Positions 5,989-12,412 of a stretch of DNA of 12,412 nucleotides are shown in pieces; position 1 is the stretch's first letter, and the number at the start of each line of letters is the position of its first letter. A model generated the notes under the pieces. The model made no database searches and had not been told where the DNA came from. It saw only the letters and a list, made by a program, of their open reading frames with translations. A program made the translations under genes and the position numbers. Origin of the DNA: Saprospiraceae bacterium (lineage in GTDB: Bacteria > Bacteroidota > Bacteroidia > Chitinophagales > Saprospiraceae); the NCBI GenBank assembly GCA_029262975.1, contig JAJCYJ010000804.1, positions 1 to 12,412 of the forward strand, read 5' to 3'.

Positions 5989-8900
5989 ATGAAGACTGTA
6001 GAAGCCAAGACCACCTCCACCCTGCTTCAACCTAAACCACAAAGATCGGGTACTCCTTTCTTTCAGAAAGAAGGTGGAGGTGGTGTTTTTTCTACAGATC
6101 AACATGATGCTTCTATAATACCAATTAATAGTTTTCGCAGATCATCATTGCAGGTATCAAGGCCTTTTTTCTCGCCTTCCACTATTCAGGCTAAATCTTC
6201 TAATCATACCGGAGGCTTAACAATCGGTCAACCCAATGACAAATATGAAAAAGAAGCGGATGCAAAAGCAGATGAAGTCGTCCAGAGATTAGAAGATCCA
6301 AATCATAATCCTCCTTCAATACAAACGAAGTGTGATCATTGCTTGCCAGCCGAAGCTAAAGCGACGGATGGCGAAGAAGAACAGTTACAAAAGAAAGAAG
6401 AATTAGAAGAGAGCGAAAAGGATATTCAAGAGAAACCCATTATTGAAAGCGAAGCAGCATCTAAAATTCAAAAAAAAGAAGATACCTCTGCAGAGGTAGA
6501 AGAAAAAGAAGAAAGTCTACCAGAATTACAAGAAAAACGTGGATTAGAAAATAATACTGAGCATCCTGTCAGCGACATCCAGGCCAAAACTGAAAGCCCA
6601 CCATCAACGACACCAATAACAGAAACTATAGCCACAACTACTTATAACAATTCAACCGAGTCACCGATCCAAAAGGAAGAAATAGAAAAAGAAGACCAAA
6701 TCCCTGAAGGAGATATAGAAGTTCAACGGAAACCGGTTTTTGAAAGTGGTGGAGAAGGAGAAGATGATGAATCTGTCATGGCTAAATCAAATGATGGTCA
6801 GCTCACTGCAAGTACTGGTTTGCAGGATAAACTGAATAGTTCAAAAGGAAGTGGGAGGCCAATATCTGAAGATACAAGATCATCAATGGAAGATTCCTTT
6901 GGAGCAGATTTTAGCAATGTCAATATTCATACGGGATCGGATGCCATCGATATGAGTAAAGACTTGGGTGCCCAGGCATTTACACATGGCAGTGATATTT
7001 ATTTTAATGAAGGGAAATATGATACGGATTCTTCTTCGGGCAAGCATTTGTTAGCGCATGAGTTGACGCATACGGTGCAGCAGGGGGGAGCCAAAGTAAA
7101 AAGGAGTAATAGAATTAGTGACAGTCCATCAAATATTCAAAAAAAATCCTGGTATAACTTCGATATTCCATTTACGGATTATTATTTTGATCCGAGTCCT
7201 GGTGGAATCGCCAATGCTACCGGCATCGCTGCCGGCAATTTAAAATACACATTACCGCTTTATTGGCAATACAGAGCATTTAACTGGGGGAAAGACCTAG
7301 CATTCGGTGAACTTGAAAAAGTCGCATTGCAAACACTAAAGAGACTGGCTGCCGATGAATATGTTGAGTTAATGAATAAAGAGAGTTTCCAGCCTAACAC
7401 TATAATTCAAGCCTACCTCTACGCCTTTGCTTCATCAGGTGATGAAGCCCCCGTCAATGTACGATTCGGAAACATGGCCAAAGGTCAGATATTTGTCTCT
7501 GCCGATATATATAGGCAAGAGTTCTTAGCCGACTCTCAAGGAATCAGCATGACCCATCCGGGTCTGGATGTTGACACCAAGAAAGACAGTATGGGATTGC
7601 AGATTAAAATTATTGAAAACAAAGTGACCGGGCAAATCGGAATAGTCAGAGATGTGCCTCAAAAACAATTCAATAGTCTCATACCAGTGGCTAAAGGTCT
7701 GGCAGATAGTTTTCTCCAAAATGATATGTTTTATGGCATAATCGGTGAAGATTATGACAGAGGAGAATTGACATCAATTACTTATAATAATTTTTTAAAA
7801 AATGGTGTGCTCGCAGTAGATTTTAGTGCCATTCTGGGTATCGGTGGCAAGCAACTTATACGTATGGGATTTGCTATCATTAATGATGCCTACGACTGGG
7901 TAGGACTTATGGATGTAAAAGTAAATGGTATCGAAGAAAAAGAAATGGAAATTGACCGAGATGATGAGGGCCAATTATTTGGCAACGTGCCTTCACTCAA
8001 TCTTCATGAAGTGTGGAAATCAGAAAGAGGTTTTTTAGAAGTTACACTGGATGCATCATTTGAAAAAGGAATTCTGGACATCAGAGGTAATGCGACATTC
8101 CAAACCGACAGATTATCCGGATCGCTTTCTCTTTTAGTTACAGATGAAAAAATAGCGAAGGAAAAAGCAAAACAAAACACCCCTATTGAAATTCCGGAGG
8201 ACAATGGTGCCAGTGATTCTAAAGATTCAGCAACTACATTCTCTAAAATAGGTACATTAGGTATTACTGGATGGGGAGTCCTTCATATTGTTGTCGTCAA
8301 AGACAAAGATGATAATGAATTGATTCATGGAGAAGCAGCCTTCGTTGTAGATCCAGATGGTTATGTAACAGTTAACGGTAGACTTACCGTAAAACCTGTG
8401 ATTCAATTAACGAAACAATATCCTGAGACACCAGAATGGACTCCACGGTTCAAAGAACTAGAGTGGTCAAATTATCTTCCGATTATGGAATTAGGCTGGC
8501 TTATGGCCGAAGTAAAAGGAGGGCTTTATACGAAATACATTATTCATCCCTTACAACTTCATGATATTGAAATCGAAGGAACATATTCCACTAATAAAGC
8601 AATTACAAATACACTTCAGATTGGGGCCAGTTTAAATGGGTTTGCAGAAGCGCTTGGTAAAATTGAAATATCAGGACTGGTAGCCCTTAGAGCAGGATTT
8701 CCGATACCCTATCTGGGTGTGAATGTCGCAGCCATAAATTTCAAATTTTCAGGTGAAGCTAGTCTTGGAGGTGGATTTGATATCAGTCCGAAAATAGTCA
8801 TGTCAGGTCAGGAAGGAGAAAGTTCAGGCAAGGCTGCTAATGCGTTTCCGGATTTTACCATAAAAGGGAAAGTAGTTGTCGGAGGTGTTTTAGATGTTGG

Positions 8901-10176
8901 AATAAAAGGAGAGCTCATTCTCGAACTAGTGACAGCGGATGTAGAAAAAATAGACATTAATTTAAACAGACATATAGGAAGTTTTGGTATTCATACAGAA
9001 TTTGAACACCAATTTGGAAAAGAATTCAACCCAATTGTCAGTATTGATCAAGGAAAATACAAGAGAAGACAAAGTACTATGAATATTCTCAGATTATATG
9101 ATAAAGGAAAGGCATCAGGAGAGCGTACCGGTGGGTACTATGAAGATGGTAAAGAAATTGGAGGTATAGAAGATGATAAGAAAATAATTAATGATCAACA
9201 CGCTCTTCCAAAAACTGAAATAACAGACGATTTTAGTATGGAAGGAAATGATCATCATTTAATTATTATAGTCGGAGCTCCCGGCATCGAGGCTGAATTA
9301 AAAATGGCCTCACATCCCGAAATCCTGATTCATAAAATTGAAATTGCGAAAACAAATCTGATTAAGAAAAAGGCAGAATATATTCTTGATGATGAAAAGT
9401 CCAATGAAATAGAAAGAAGAGTCAAAAATCTTAATAAAATAAAAAAGGCAGCCGGGAAAGTACTCGATAACGCTACTAAATTGGGAATTGATCCAACTAA
9501 AGGAAAGAAAACAACAATACCCGGTTTTAAAGAATTGGGTGATATGATTCAAGAATATGGAGACAAGTATGGTGTCACAGATTTAAAAGGAGAATTTCAG
9601 CCTGATGAAGAACCACCCGGTACGAGGAGAAACCCTTTCGAAATAATATGGCCAAAACCACCTTCTATAAATTATCCTCCGATTTATTTAGGAGGAGAAA
9701 TAGACGGAATAAAATCACAAAGCAAATTAAAGGAACTCCACACTAAAGGCTTCAAAGATGAAACAGGTACAAAGGTTACTAAATATTTCCCACATAAAGG
9801 AGGCACATTAGATGGTGGACAAAAAATAGGTATTTCTGAGACTTTTAGAATATACAAAAACAGAATCATAGGTCCTTTAAGCACAGATACTACTCCAGGA
9901 GGAGATAAACTCAACAGAATATTAAAAAAATATGGATACCTACCAGGCCGAGACGGTGATGGTATGGACGCTGATCATGTCCATGAAATACAATATGGTG
10001 GTAAAGACTTGGTAGAAAATTTATGGCCACTGGATAGTGATATCAATCAAGATTCAGGACGTACACTTAAAGATGCGATTGTGTATTACCCTAAGAGTGG
10101 TAAGACTGTTAAAATTAAGGACTTGAAACTAAACATCAAAAACTATTATTTTAAAATAATAAAATTCGAGTATTAA
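5989..10176 (+). CDS. Large DUF4157 eCIS-type effector with C-terminal HNH-like nuclease toxin (cargo 2)
   Basis: A 1395-aa modular, toxin-like protein. I chose the ATG at 5989 over the TTG directly before it because it aligns exactly with the start of the 660-aa paralogue. Order: shared leader (1-36, PFFQKEG at 23-29); FFSPSTIQ and LTIGQPNDKYEKEAD block; long acidic linker with C115xxC118 and ten [ILV]Qx(K/E) motifs; DUF4157 domain (~282-368) with HELTH at 357-361; a long beta-rich middle region (~390-1100) that I cannot name; a lysine-rich helical segment (~1105-1170); a proline-rich boundary NPFEIIWPKP (1215-1224) with YPPIYLGG (1229-1236); then a ~160-residue C-terminus. There, DADHVHEIQYGG (1327-1338), followed by ENLWPLDSDIN (1343-1353), matches HNH/endonuclease VII-type toxins, with H1330, N1344 and N1353 as likely active-site or metal-site residues. 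The predicted activity is DNA or RNA cleavage. DUF4157 is known from polymorphic toxins and eCIS loci. An immunity gene overlaps its stop codon. Confidence 0.85.
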   Translation: MKTVEAKTTSTLLQPKPQRSGTPFFQKEGGGGVFSTDQHDASIIPINSFRRSSLQVSRPFFSPSTIQAKSSNHTGGLTIGQPNDKYEKEADAKADEVVQRLEDPNHNPPSIQTKCDHCLPAEAKATDGEEEQLQKKEELEESEKDIQEKPIIESEAASKIQKKEDTSAEVEEKEESLPELQEKRGLENNTEHPVSDIQAKTESPPSTTPITETIATTTYNNSTESPIQKEEIEKEDQIPEGDIEVQRKPVFESGGEGEDDESVMAKSNDGQLTASTGLQDKLNSSKGSGRPISEDTRSSMEDSFGADFSNVNIHTGSDAIDMSKDLGAQAFTHGSDIYFNEGKYDTDSSSGKHLLAHELTHTVQQGGAKVKRSNRISDSPSNIQKKSWYNFDIPFTDYYFDPSPGGIANATGIAAGNLKYTLPLYWQYRAFNWGKDLAFGELEKVALQTLKRLAADEYVELMNKESFQPNTIIQAYLYAFASSGDEAPVNVRFGNMAKGQIFVSADIYRQEFLADSQGISMTHPGLDVDTKKDSMGLQIKIIENKVTGQIGIVRDVPQKQFNSLIPVAKGLADSFLQNDMFYGIIGEDYDRGELTSITYNNFLKNGVLAVDFSAILGIGGKQLIRMGFAIINDAYDWVGLMDVKVNGIEEKEMEIDRDDEGQLFGNVPSLNLHEVWKSERGFLEVTLDASFEKGILDIRGNATFQTDRLSGSLSLLVTDEKIAKEKAKQNTPIEIPEDNGASDSKDSATTFSKIGTLGITGWGVLHIVVVKDKDDNELIHGEAAFVVDPDGYVTVNGRLTVKPVIQLTKQYPETPEWTPRFKELEWSNYLPIMELGWLMAEVKGGLYTKYIIHPLQLHDIEIEGTYSTNKAITNTLQIGASLNGFAEALGKIEISGLVALRAGFPIPYLGVNVAAINFKFSGEASLGGGFDISPKIVMSGQEGESSGKAANAFPDFTIKGKVVVGGVLDVGIKGELILELVTADVEKIDINLNRHIGSFGIHTEFEHQFGKEFNPIVSIDQGKYKRRQSTMNILRLYDKGKASGERTGGYYEDGKEIGGIEDDKKIINDQHALPKTEITDDFSMEGNDHHLIIIVGAPGIEAELKMASHPEILIHKIEIAKTNLIKKKAEYILDDEKSNEIERRVKNLNKIKKAAGKVLDNATKLGIDPTKGKKTTIPGFKELGDMIQEYGDKYGVTDLKGEFQPDEEPPGTRRNPFEIIWPKPPSINYPPIYLGGEIDGIKSQSKLKELHTKGFKDETGTKVTKYFPHKGGTLDGGQKIGISETFRIYKNRIIGPLSTDTTPGGDKLNRILKKYGYLPGRDGDGMDADHVHEIQYGGKDLVENLWPLDSDINQDSGRTLKDAIVYYPKSGKTVKIKDLKLNIKNYYFKIIKFEY

Positions 10177-10736
10177 TGAAGGCCGTTTGGAAACGAATAA
10201 TAAACTGGTTAAAGGTAAATTCAGTAGACATTTACAACGATCTAAATCCCGGTATAACAGAAATTGAAATTAGTGAAGCCGAATCAAAATTTGAAGTTGA
10301 ACTCCCTAAATCATACAGACAATCTTTAAAGATATGTAATGGCCAATTAGGGTTGAAAGCCAACCTCTTAGGCGAATGGCAACTTTTATCTTTAAGGGCA
10401 ACAATTGCAGAGTGGAATGGCTTAAATAAACTTTTTCTTAAGAAGCATGAATCTCTTGATTATCAAGACGAGGAAAAGGAAACTCCTTGGTGGAATAGAA
10501 AATGGATACCTATTGGCTATAATGGAGCAGGTGATTTTCTTTGTATGGATTTGAGTCAAAAATGGAAAAAAGACAGGGGACGAATTATTCAATTTTGGCA
10601 TACTCACGAACAAAGAAATGTTCATTCTTCTAGTTTTAAAAAATTGTTACAAGATTTTGCAGAGGACTTAAATTCTAATAATTATATATATCAAGAGGAC
10701 CAACTAAATAGGATTAACGATTCTAAAATGGAATAG
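10176..10736 (+). CDS. SMI1/KNR4 (SUKH) family immunity protein
   Basis: A 186-aa cytoplasmic protein of the SMI1/KNR4 (SUKH) superfamily, the most common immunity fold next to bacterial nuclease toxins. Diagnostic stretches are ISEAESKFEVELPKSYRQSL and CNGQLG near the N-terminus, GEWQLLSL, the WWNRKWIPIGYNGAGDFLCM block starting at W105 (W110, G119 and D120 typical), and IIQFWH near the end. Its ATG (10176-10178) overlaps by one base the TAA of the toxin gene, so translational coupling is expected; this ensures that immunity is made with the toxin. The likely role is binding and blocking the HNH-like domain in the producing cell. SUKH proteins are also found as free-standing immunity genes, but position and overlap argue for a cognate pair. 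The region looks even more A+T-rich than its neighbours, as is common for exchanged toxin/immunity cassettes. Confidence 0.88.
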   Translation: MKAVWKRIINWLKVNSVDIYNDLNPGITEIEISEAESKFEVELPKSYRQSLKICNGQLGLKANLLGEWQLLSLRATIAEWNGLNKLFLKKHESLDYQDEEKETPWWNRKWIPIGYNGAGDFLCMDLSQKWKKDRGRIIQFWHTHEQRNVHSSSFKKLLQDFAEDLNSNNYIYQEDQLNRINDSKME

Positions 10737-10923
10737 ACCAATTTATAAATGATCACATATATAAATGGATTCAAATTTGACTAAAAACCAATGAAGACAG
10801 AACCTATAAATATTATTGATGGAAATAATCAAAGAAATATACTCTACTTCAATTTACAAGATCACTCATAAAAAGAAGATACAATTACATCAAACAATCA
10901 ATCAAAAAAATATAATAACAGCA

Positions 10924-11733
10924 ATGCCCACAATCGCCCTAACCATACAAAAAGGAGGTTCCGGAAAAACCACTACGGCCATCAACCTTGCTGCCGCCCT
11001 TCAAATATTGGGCAAAAAGGTACTACTCGTAGACATGGACCCACAAGCTAATCTTACTCATTCCCTGGGCATTACCGACGAACCAGAACCGAGCATCTAT
11101 CACATGCTCAAGGATGAGGGTGATGGTGGCGAGGCAGATCTGAAATCCATAATATCTGCTCCAAGTGGTATTCCAATTGTACCCGCCTCAATTGAACTAG
11201 CTGGTGCAGAATTAGAATTAGTCCGAATCTATGGACGTGAGCACCTTCTAAAAAGAATGCTCGAGCCACTGACAAAAGATTATGACTTTATTCTTATCGA
11301 CTGCCCTCCGTCTATTGGGATGTTGACGGTTAACGCACTGGTCGCAAGTGATTATGTGCTCCTACCCATGCAGGCAGAATTCCTTCATTACAAAGGATTG
11401 AAAAGCTTCATGCATCATTTTAAAAAACTCAGAAAAAGCCTGAAACCCGAATTAGAAATACTTGGAATAGTTATTACCAAATATGATCACCGCAAAAACA
11501 TGCATCGGGATACCTATGAAAGATTAAAAAAAGAATATGATGATAAATTATTTGACACAACCATAAGAAGTAATATTGATTTGGCCAAAGCCCAGGAGAA
11601 AGGAAAGGATATTTTTCAGTTTAGTAACCGGTGCAATGGCGCTGCTGATTATATGGCCATGGCTGAAGAAATGATTCAAAAATTGATATTTAAAGATGCT
11701 GATATGGCTTTGCCATCGTCAGTAGAAAATTGA
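10924..11733 (+). CDS. ParA/Soj-type partition ATPase, no ParB neighbour
   Basis: A 269-aa deviant Walker ATPase that in this family dimerises on ATP and binds DNA to segregate or position a cargo. The deviant Walker A motif is KGGSGKTT (10-17, signature lysine K10 and K15), the A' motif is LVDMDPQAN (35-43, D37 and D39), and Walker B is FILIDCPPS (D126). The length is normal. I start at the ATG at 10924 because the protein then begins MPTIALTIQKGG, as family members do; the frame is open ~35 codons further upstream (TTG 10816, ATG 10819), but that extension is lysine/isoleucine-rich and unlike ParA. No ParB, parS cluster or replication gene is seen, so this is an orphan ParA. It may position something other than a chromosome, as known for McdA-like relatives, or may belong to a mobile-element remnant. 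It lies ~190 bases after the immunity gene and need not be in that operon. Confidence 0.9.
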   Translation: MPTIALTIQKGGSGKTTTAINLAAALQILGKKVLLVDMDPQANLTHSLGITDEPEPSIYHMLKDEGDGGEADLKSIISAPSGIPIVPASIELAGAELELVRIYGREHLLKRMLEPLTKDYDFILIDCPPSIGMLTVNALVASDYVLLPMQAEFLHYKGLKSFMHHFKKLRKSLKPELEILGIVITKYDHRKNMHRDTYERLKKEYDDKLFDTTIRSNIDLAKAQEKGKDIFQFSNRCNGAADYMAMAEEMIQKLIFKDADMALPSSVEN

Positions 11734-11743
11734 AGTAAAGAAA

Positions 11744-11775
11744 GTTGTTTGTTCATCATTGATTGTTGTTTGTTC
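11744..11775. repeat. Pair of 11-bp direct repeats after parA-like gene
   Basis: GTTGTTTGTTC occurs at 11744-11754 and again at 11765-11775, 21 bases apart, about two helical turns, so both copies face the same side of the DNA. This is compatible with a protein-binding site (operator or centromere-like site) just downstream of the ParA gene. With only two copies it could also be chance in T-rich DNA. Confidence 0.35.
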
Positions 11776-11805
11776 GTTTCAATATTTATTGAATTGCAGA
11801 ATCAT

Positions 11806-11886
11806 AGCGGGCGGACCTCTCTTTTATCGGGCGCTGAAGCTAATAAGCGAAAGTGTCAGGGACTGAGTGCAGGAGAGGGCAATTAA
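11806..11886. repeat. Imperfect ~80-bp direct repeat, copy 1
   Basis: Starts AGCGGGCGGA, contains GGGCGCTGAAGC at 11829-11840 and AGCGAAAG shortly after, and ends CAATTAA. It aligns along its whole length with copy 2 at 11932-12010, roughly two thirds identical by eye with small indels. It is clearly more G+C-rich than the surrounding intergenic DNA. CGCT/AGCG on either side of the variable loop can pair in this copy. Confidence 0.6.
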
Positions 11887-11888
11887 AA

Positions 11889-11914
11889 GTGAAAAGTGAA
11901 AGTGAAAGTGAAAA
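11889..11914. repeat. Tandem GTGAAA(A) microrepeat
   Basis: Four consecutive GTGAAA or GTGAAAA units lie exactly between the two ~80-bp repeats. This is a simple-sequence tract, likely prone to slippage; I see no coding role for it. Confidence 0.6.
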
Positions 11915-11931
11915 CTACAGACCACAAGAAC

Positions 11932-12010
11932 AGCGTGCGGATTTTCCTTTCCTAGGGCGCTGAAGCCGCTCAGCGAAAGAGCCAGGATTAAGGCGCGGGA
12001 GAGCAATTAA
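11932..12010. repeat. Imperfect ~80-bp direct repeat, copy 2
   Basis: Starts AGCGTGCGGA, contains GGGCGCTGAAGC at 11955-11966, and ends CAATTAA, 47 bases before the peroxidase start. A perfect hairpin is possible: CGCTGA (11958-11963), loop AGCCGC, TCAGCG (11970-11975). In copy 1 the loop differs but the outer four pairs remain. A structured RNA leader, an interspersed genomic repeat or a decayed mobile element are all possible. Together with copy 1, the GTGAAA tract and the 11-bp repeats it accounts for most of the 324-base gap 11734-12057, in which I find no gene. Confidence 0.6.
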
Positions 12011-12057
12011 GAATTGATAATAATCAAGAATACAGTGTTAACCAAAATATAAAAACC

Positions 12058-12412
12058 ATGCAAAGTTTCCAAAAAACAGAGTTTCATCAACATAGTCATC
12101 AACAATTTGATCGATTGTTTCCGGCATTACAGCCATTGATCATTCCTGACAAGAAGTTAGAAAAACTGGCCGACAAAATGATGGAACAAACAAAGTGTAA
12201 GGACAGTAAAGTCGTCACGAATGGACTGAGCATTTTTGGTCAATTTCTCGCACATGACATGACCTTCGAAGTCACTTCCAAATTCAGGGGATTTAATGAA
12301 ACAAGAAAGTTCACAAGTGACAGAACCTTCAGCCTTGACCTGGATTGTCTGTATGGCCAGTGGTCCCAGGACTTTCTGTATGATAAAGATGACAGAAGCA
12401 AGTTGTTACTAG
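12058..12412 (+). CDS. Animal-type heme peroxidase, N-terminal part (3' truncated by window edge)
   Basis: The first 118 residues of a protein of the animal heme peroxidase (peroxidase-cyclooxygenase) superfamily, which oxidises substrates with H2O2 at a heme. GLSIFGQFLAHDMTFE (56-71) matches the distal heme segment; H66 corresponds to the catalytic distal histidine (His95 of myeloperoxidase) and D67 to the adjacent Ca2+-binding aspartate. RTFSLDLDCLYG (89-100) matches the calcium loop and the following YG of the family, and DFLYDKDDRSKLLL continues as in bacterial members. A65 replaces the aspartate that forms a heme ester bond in mammalian enzymes. There is no signal peptide, so a cytoplasmic location or a non-Sec exit route is expected. 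The ATG at 12058 follows an A-rich stretch and fits the family's usual distance to the distal histidine. The proximal histidine lies beyond the window, so an intact enzyme cannot be confirmed. Confidence 0.82.
   Translation, partial: MQSFQKTEFHQHSHQQFDRLFPALQPLIIPDKKLEKLADKMMEQTKCKDSKVVTNGLSIFGQFLAHDMTFEVTSKFRGFNETRKFTSDRTFSLDLDCLYGQWSQDFLYDKDDRSKLLL

Noticed and set aside
10741..10766. ATTTATA ... TATAAAT inverted repeat after the immunity gene
   Set aside because: Pure A+T stem with a 12-base loop and no T-tract; not convincing as a terminator.
10816..10923. 35-codon N-terminal extension of the ParA protein
   Set aside because: Composition is Ile/Lys-rich and unlike ParA; the ATG at 10924 gives the standard N-terminus directly before the Walker A motif.

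Overview
The window looks like a piece of a Bacteroidota chromosome. The DNA is A+T-rich, clear Shine-Dalgarno sequences are missing before most starts, and several protein families are typical of environmental Bacteroidota; Saprospiria-like is a guess from style, not proof. The theme is an extracellular contractile injection system (eCIS, a phage-tail-like particle) and its cargo. I see no tRNA, rRNA, CRISPR array, insertion sequence or integrase.

Layout. The left edge (1-641) is the C-terminal part of an eCIS tape-measure protein, so the structural eCIS genes presumably lie to the left. After a 203-base gap comes the first DUF4157 (eCIS core domain) protein, 660 aa, with an OmpA-like domain and an unassigned C-terminal domain. 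It is followed closely, on the same strand, by a small exported, possibly lipidated protein, an isoprenoid-synthase-like protein and a YkgJ-type cysteine-cluster protein (2858-5212). A 275-base gap without a convincing gene follows. Next are a 138-aa protein of unknown function and a very large second DUF4157 protein (1395 aa) that ends in an HNH-type nuclease-like domain. Its stop codon overlaps the start of a SMI1/KNR4 (SUKH) family immunity gene. A ParA-type ATPase without a ParB follows. A 324-base gap then holds two ~80-bp imperfect direct repeats and other short repeats. The window ends in the N-terminal part of an animal-type heme peroxidase. Every gene is on the + strand.

How the genes may work together (inference). 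The two DUF4157 proteins share a collinear N-terminal leader, a DUF4157 HExxH domain and an array of short [ILV]QxK motifs, but differ completely after the DUF4157 domain. That is the pattern expected of modular eCIS cargo: a common loading or processing part with exchangeable payloads. The second payload is toxin-like and carries a cognate immunity gene, which suggests that the toxin can harm the producer or its kin, either through bacterial targets or by leakage before release. The roles of the isoprenoid-synthase-like, YkgJ, ParA and peroxidase genes in or beside this system are not known from the sequence.
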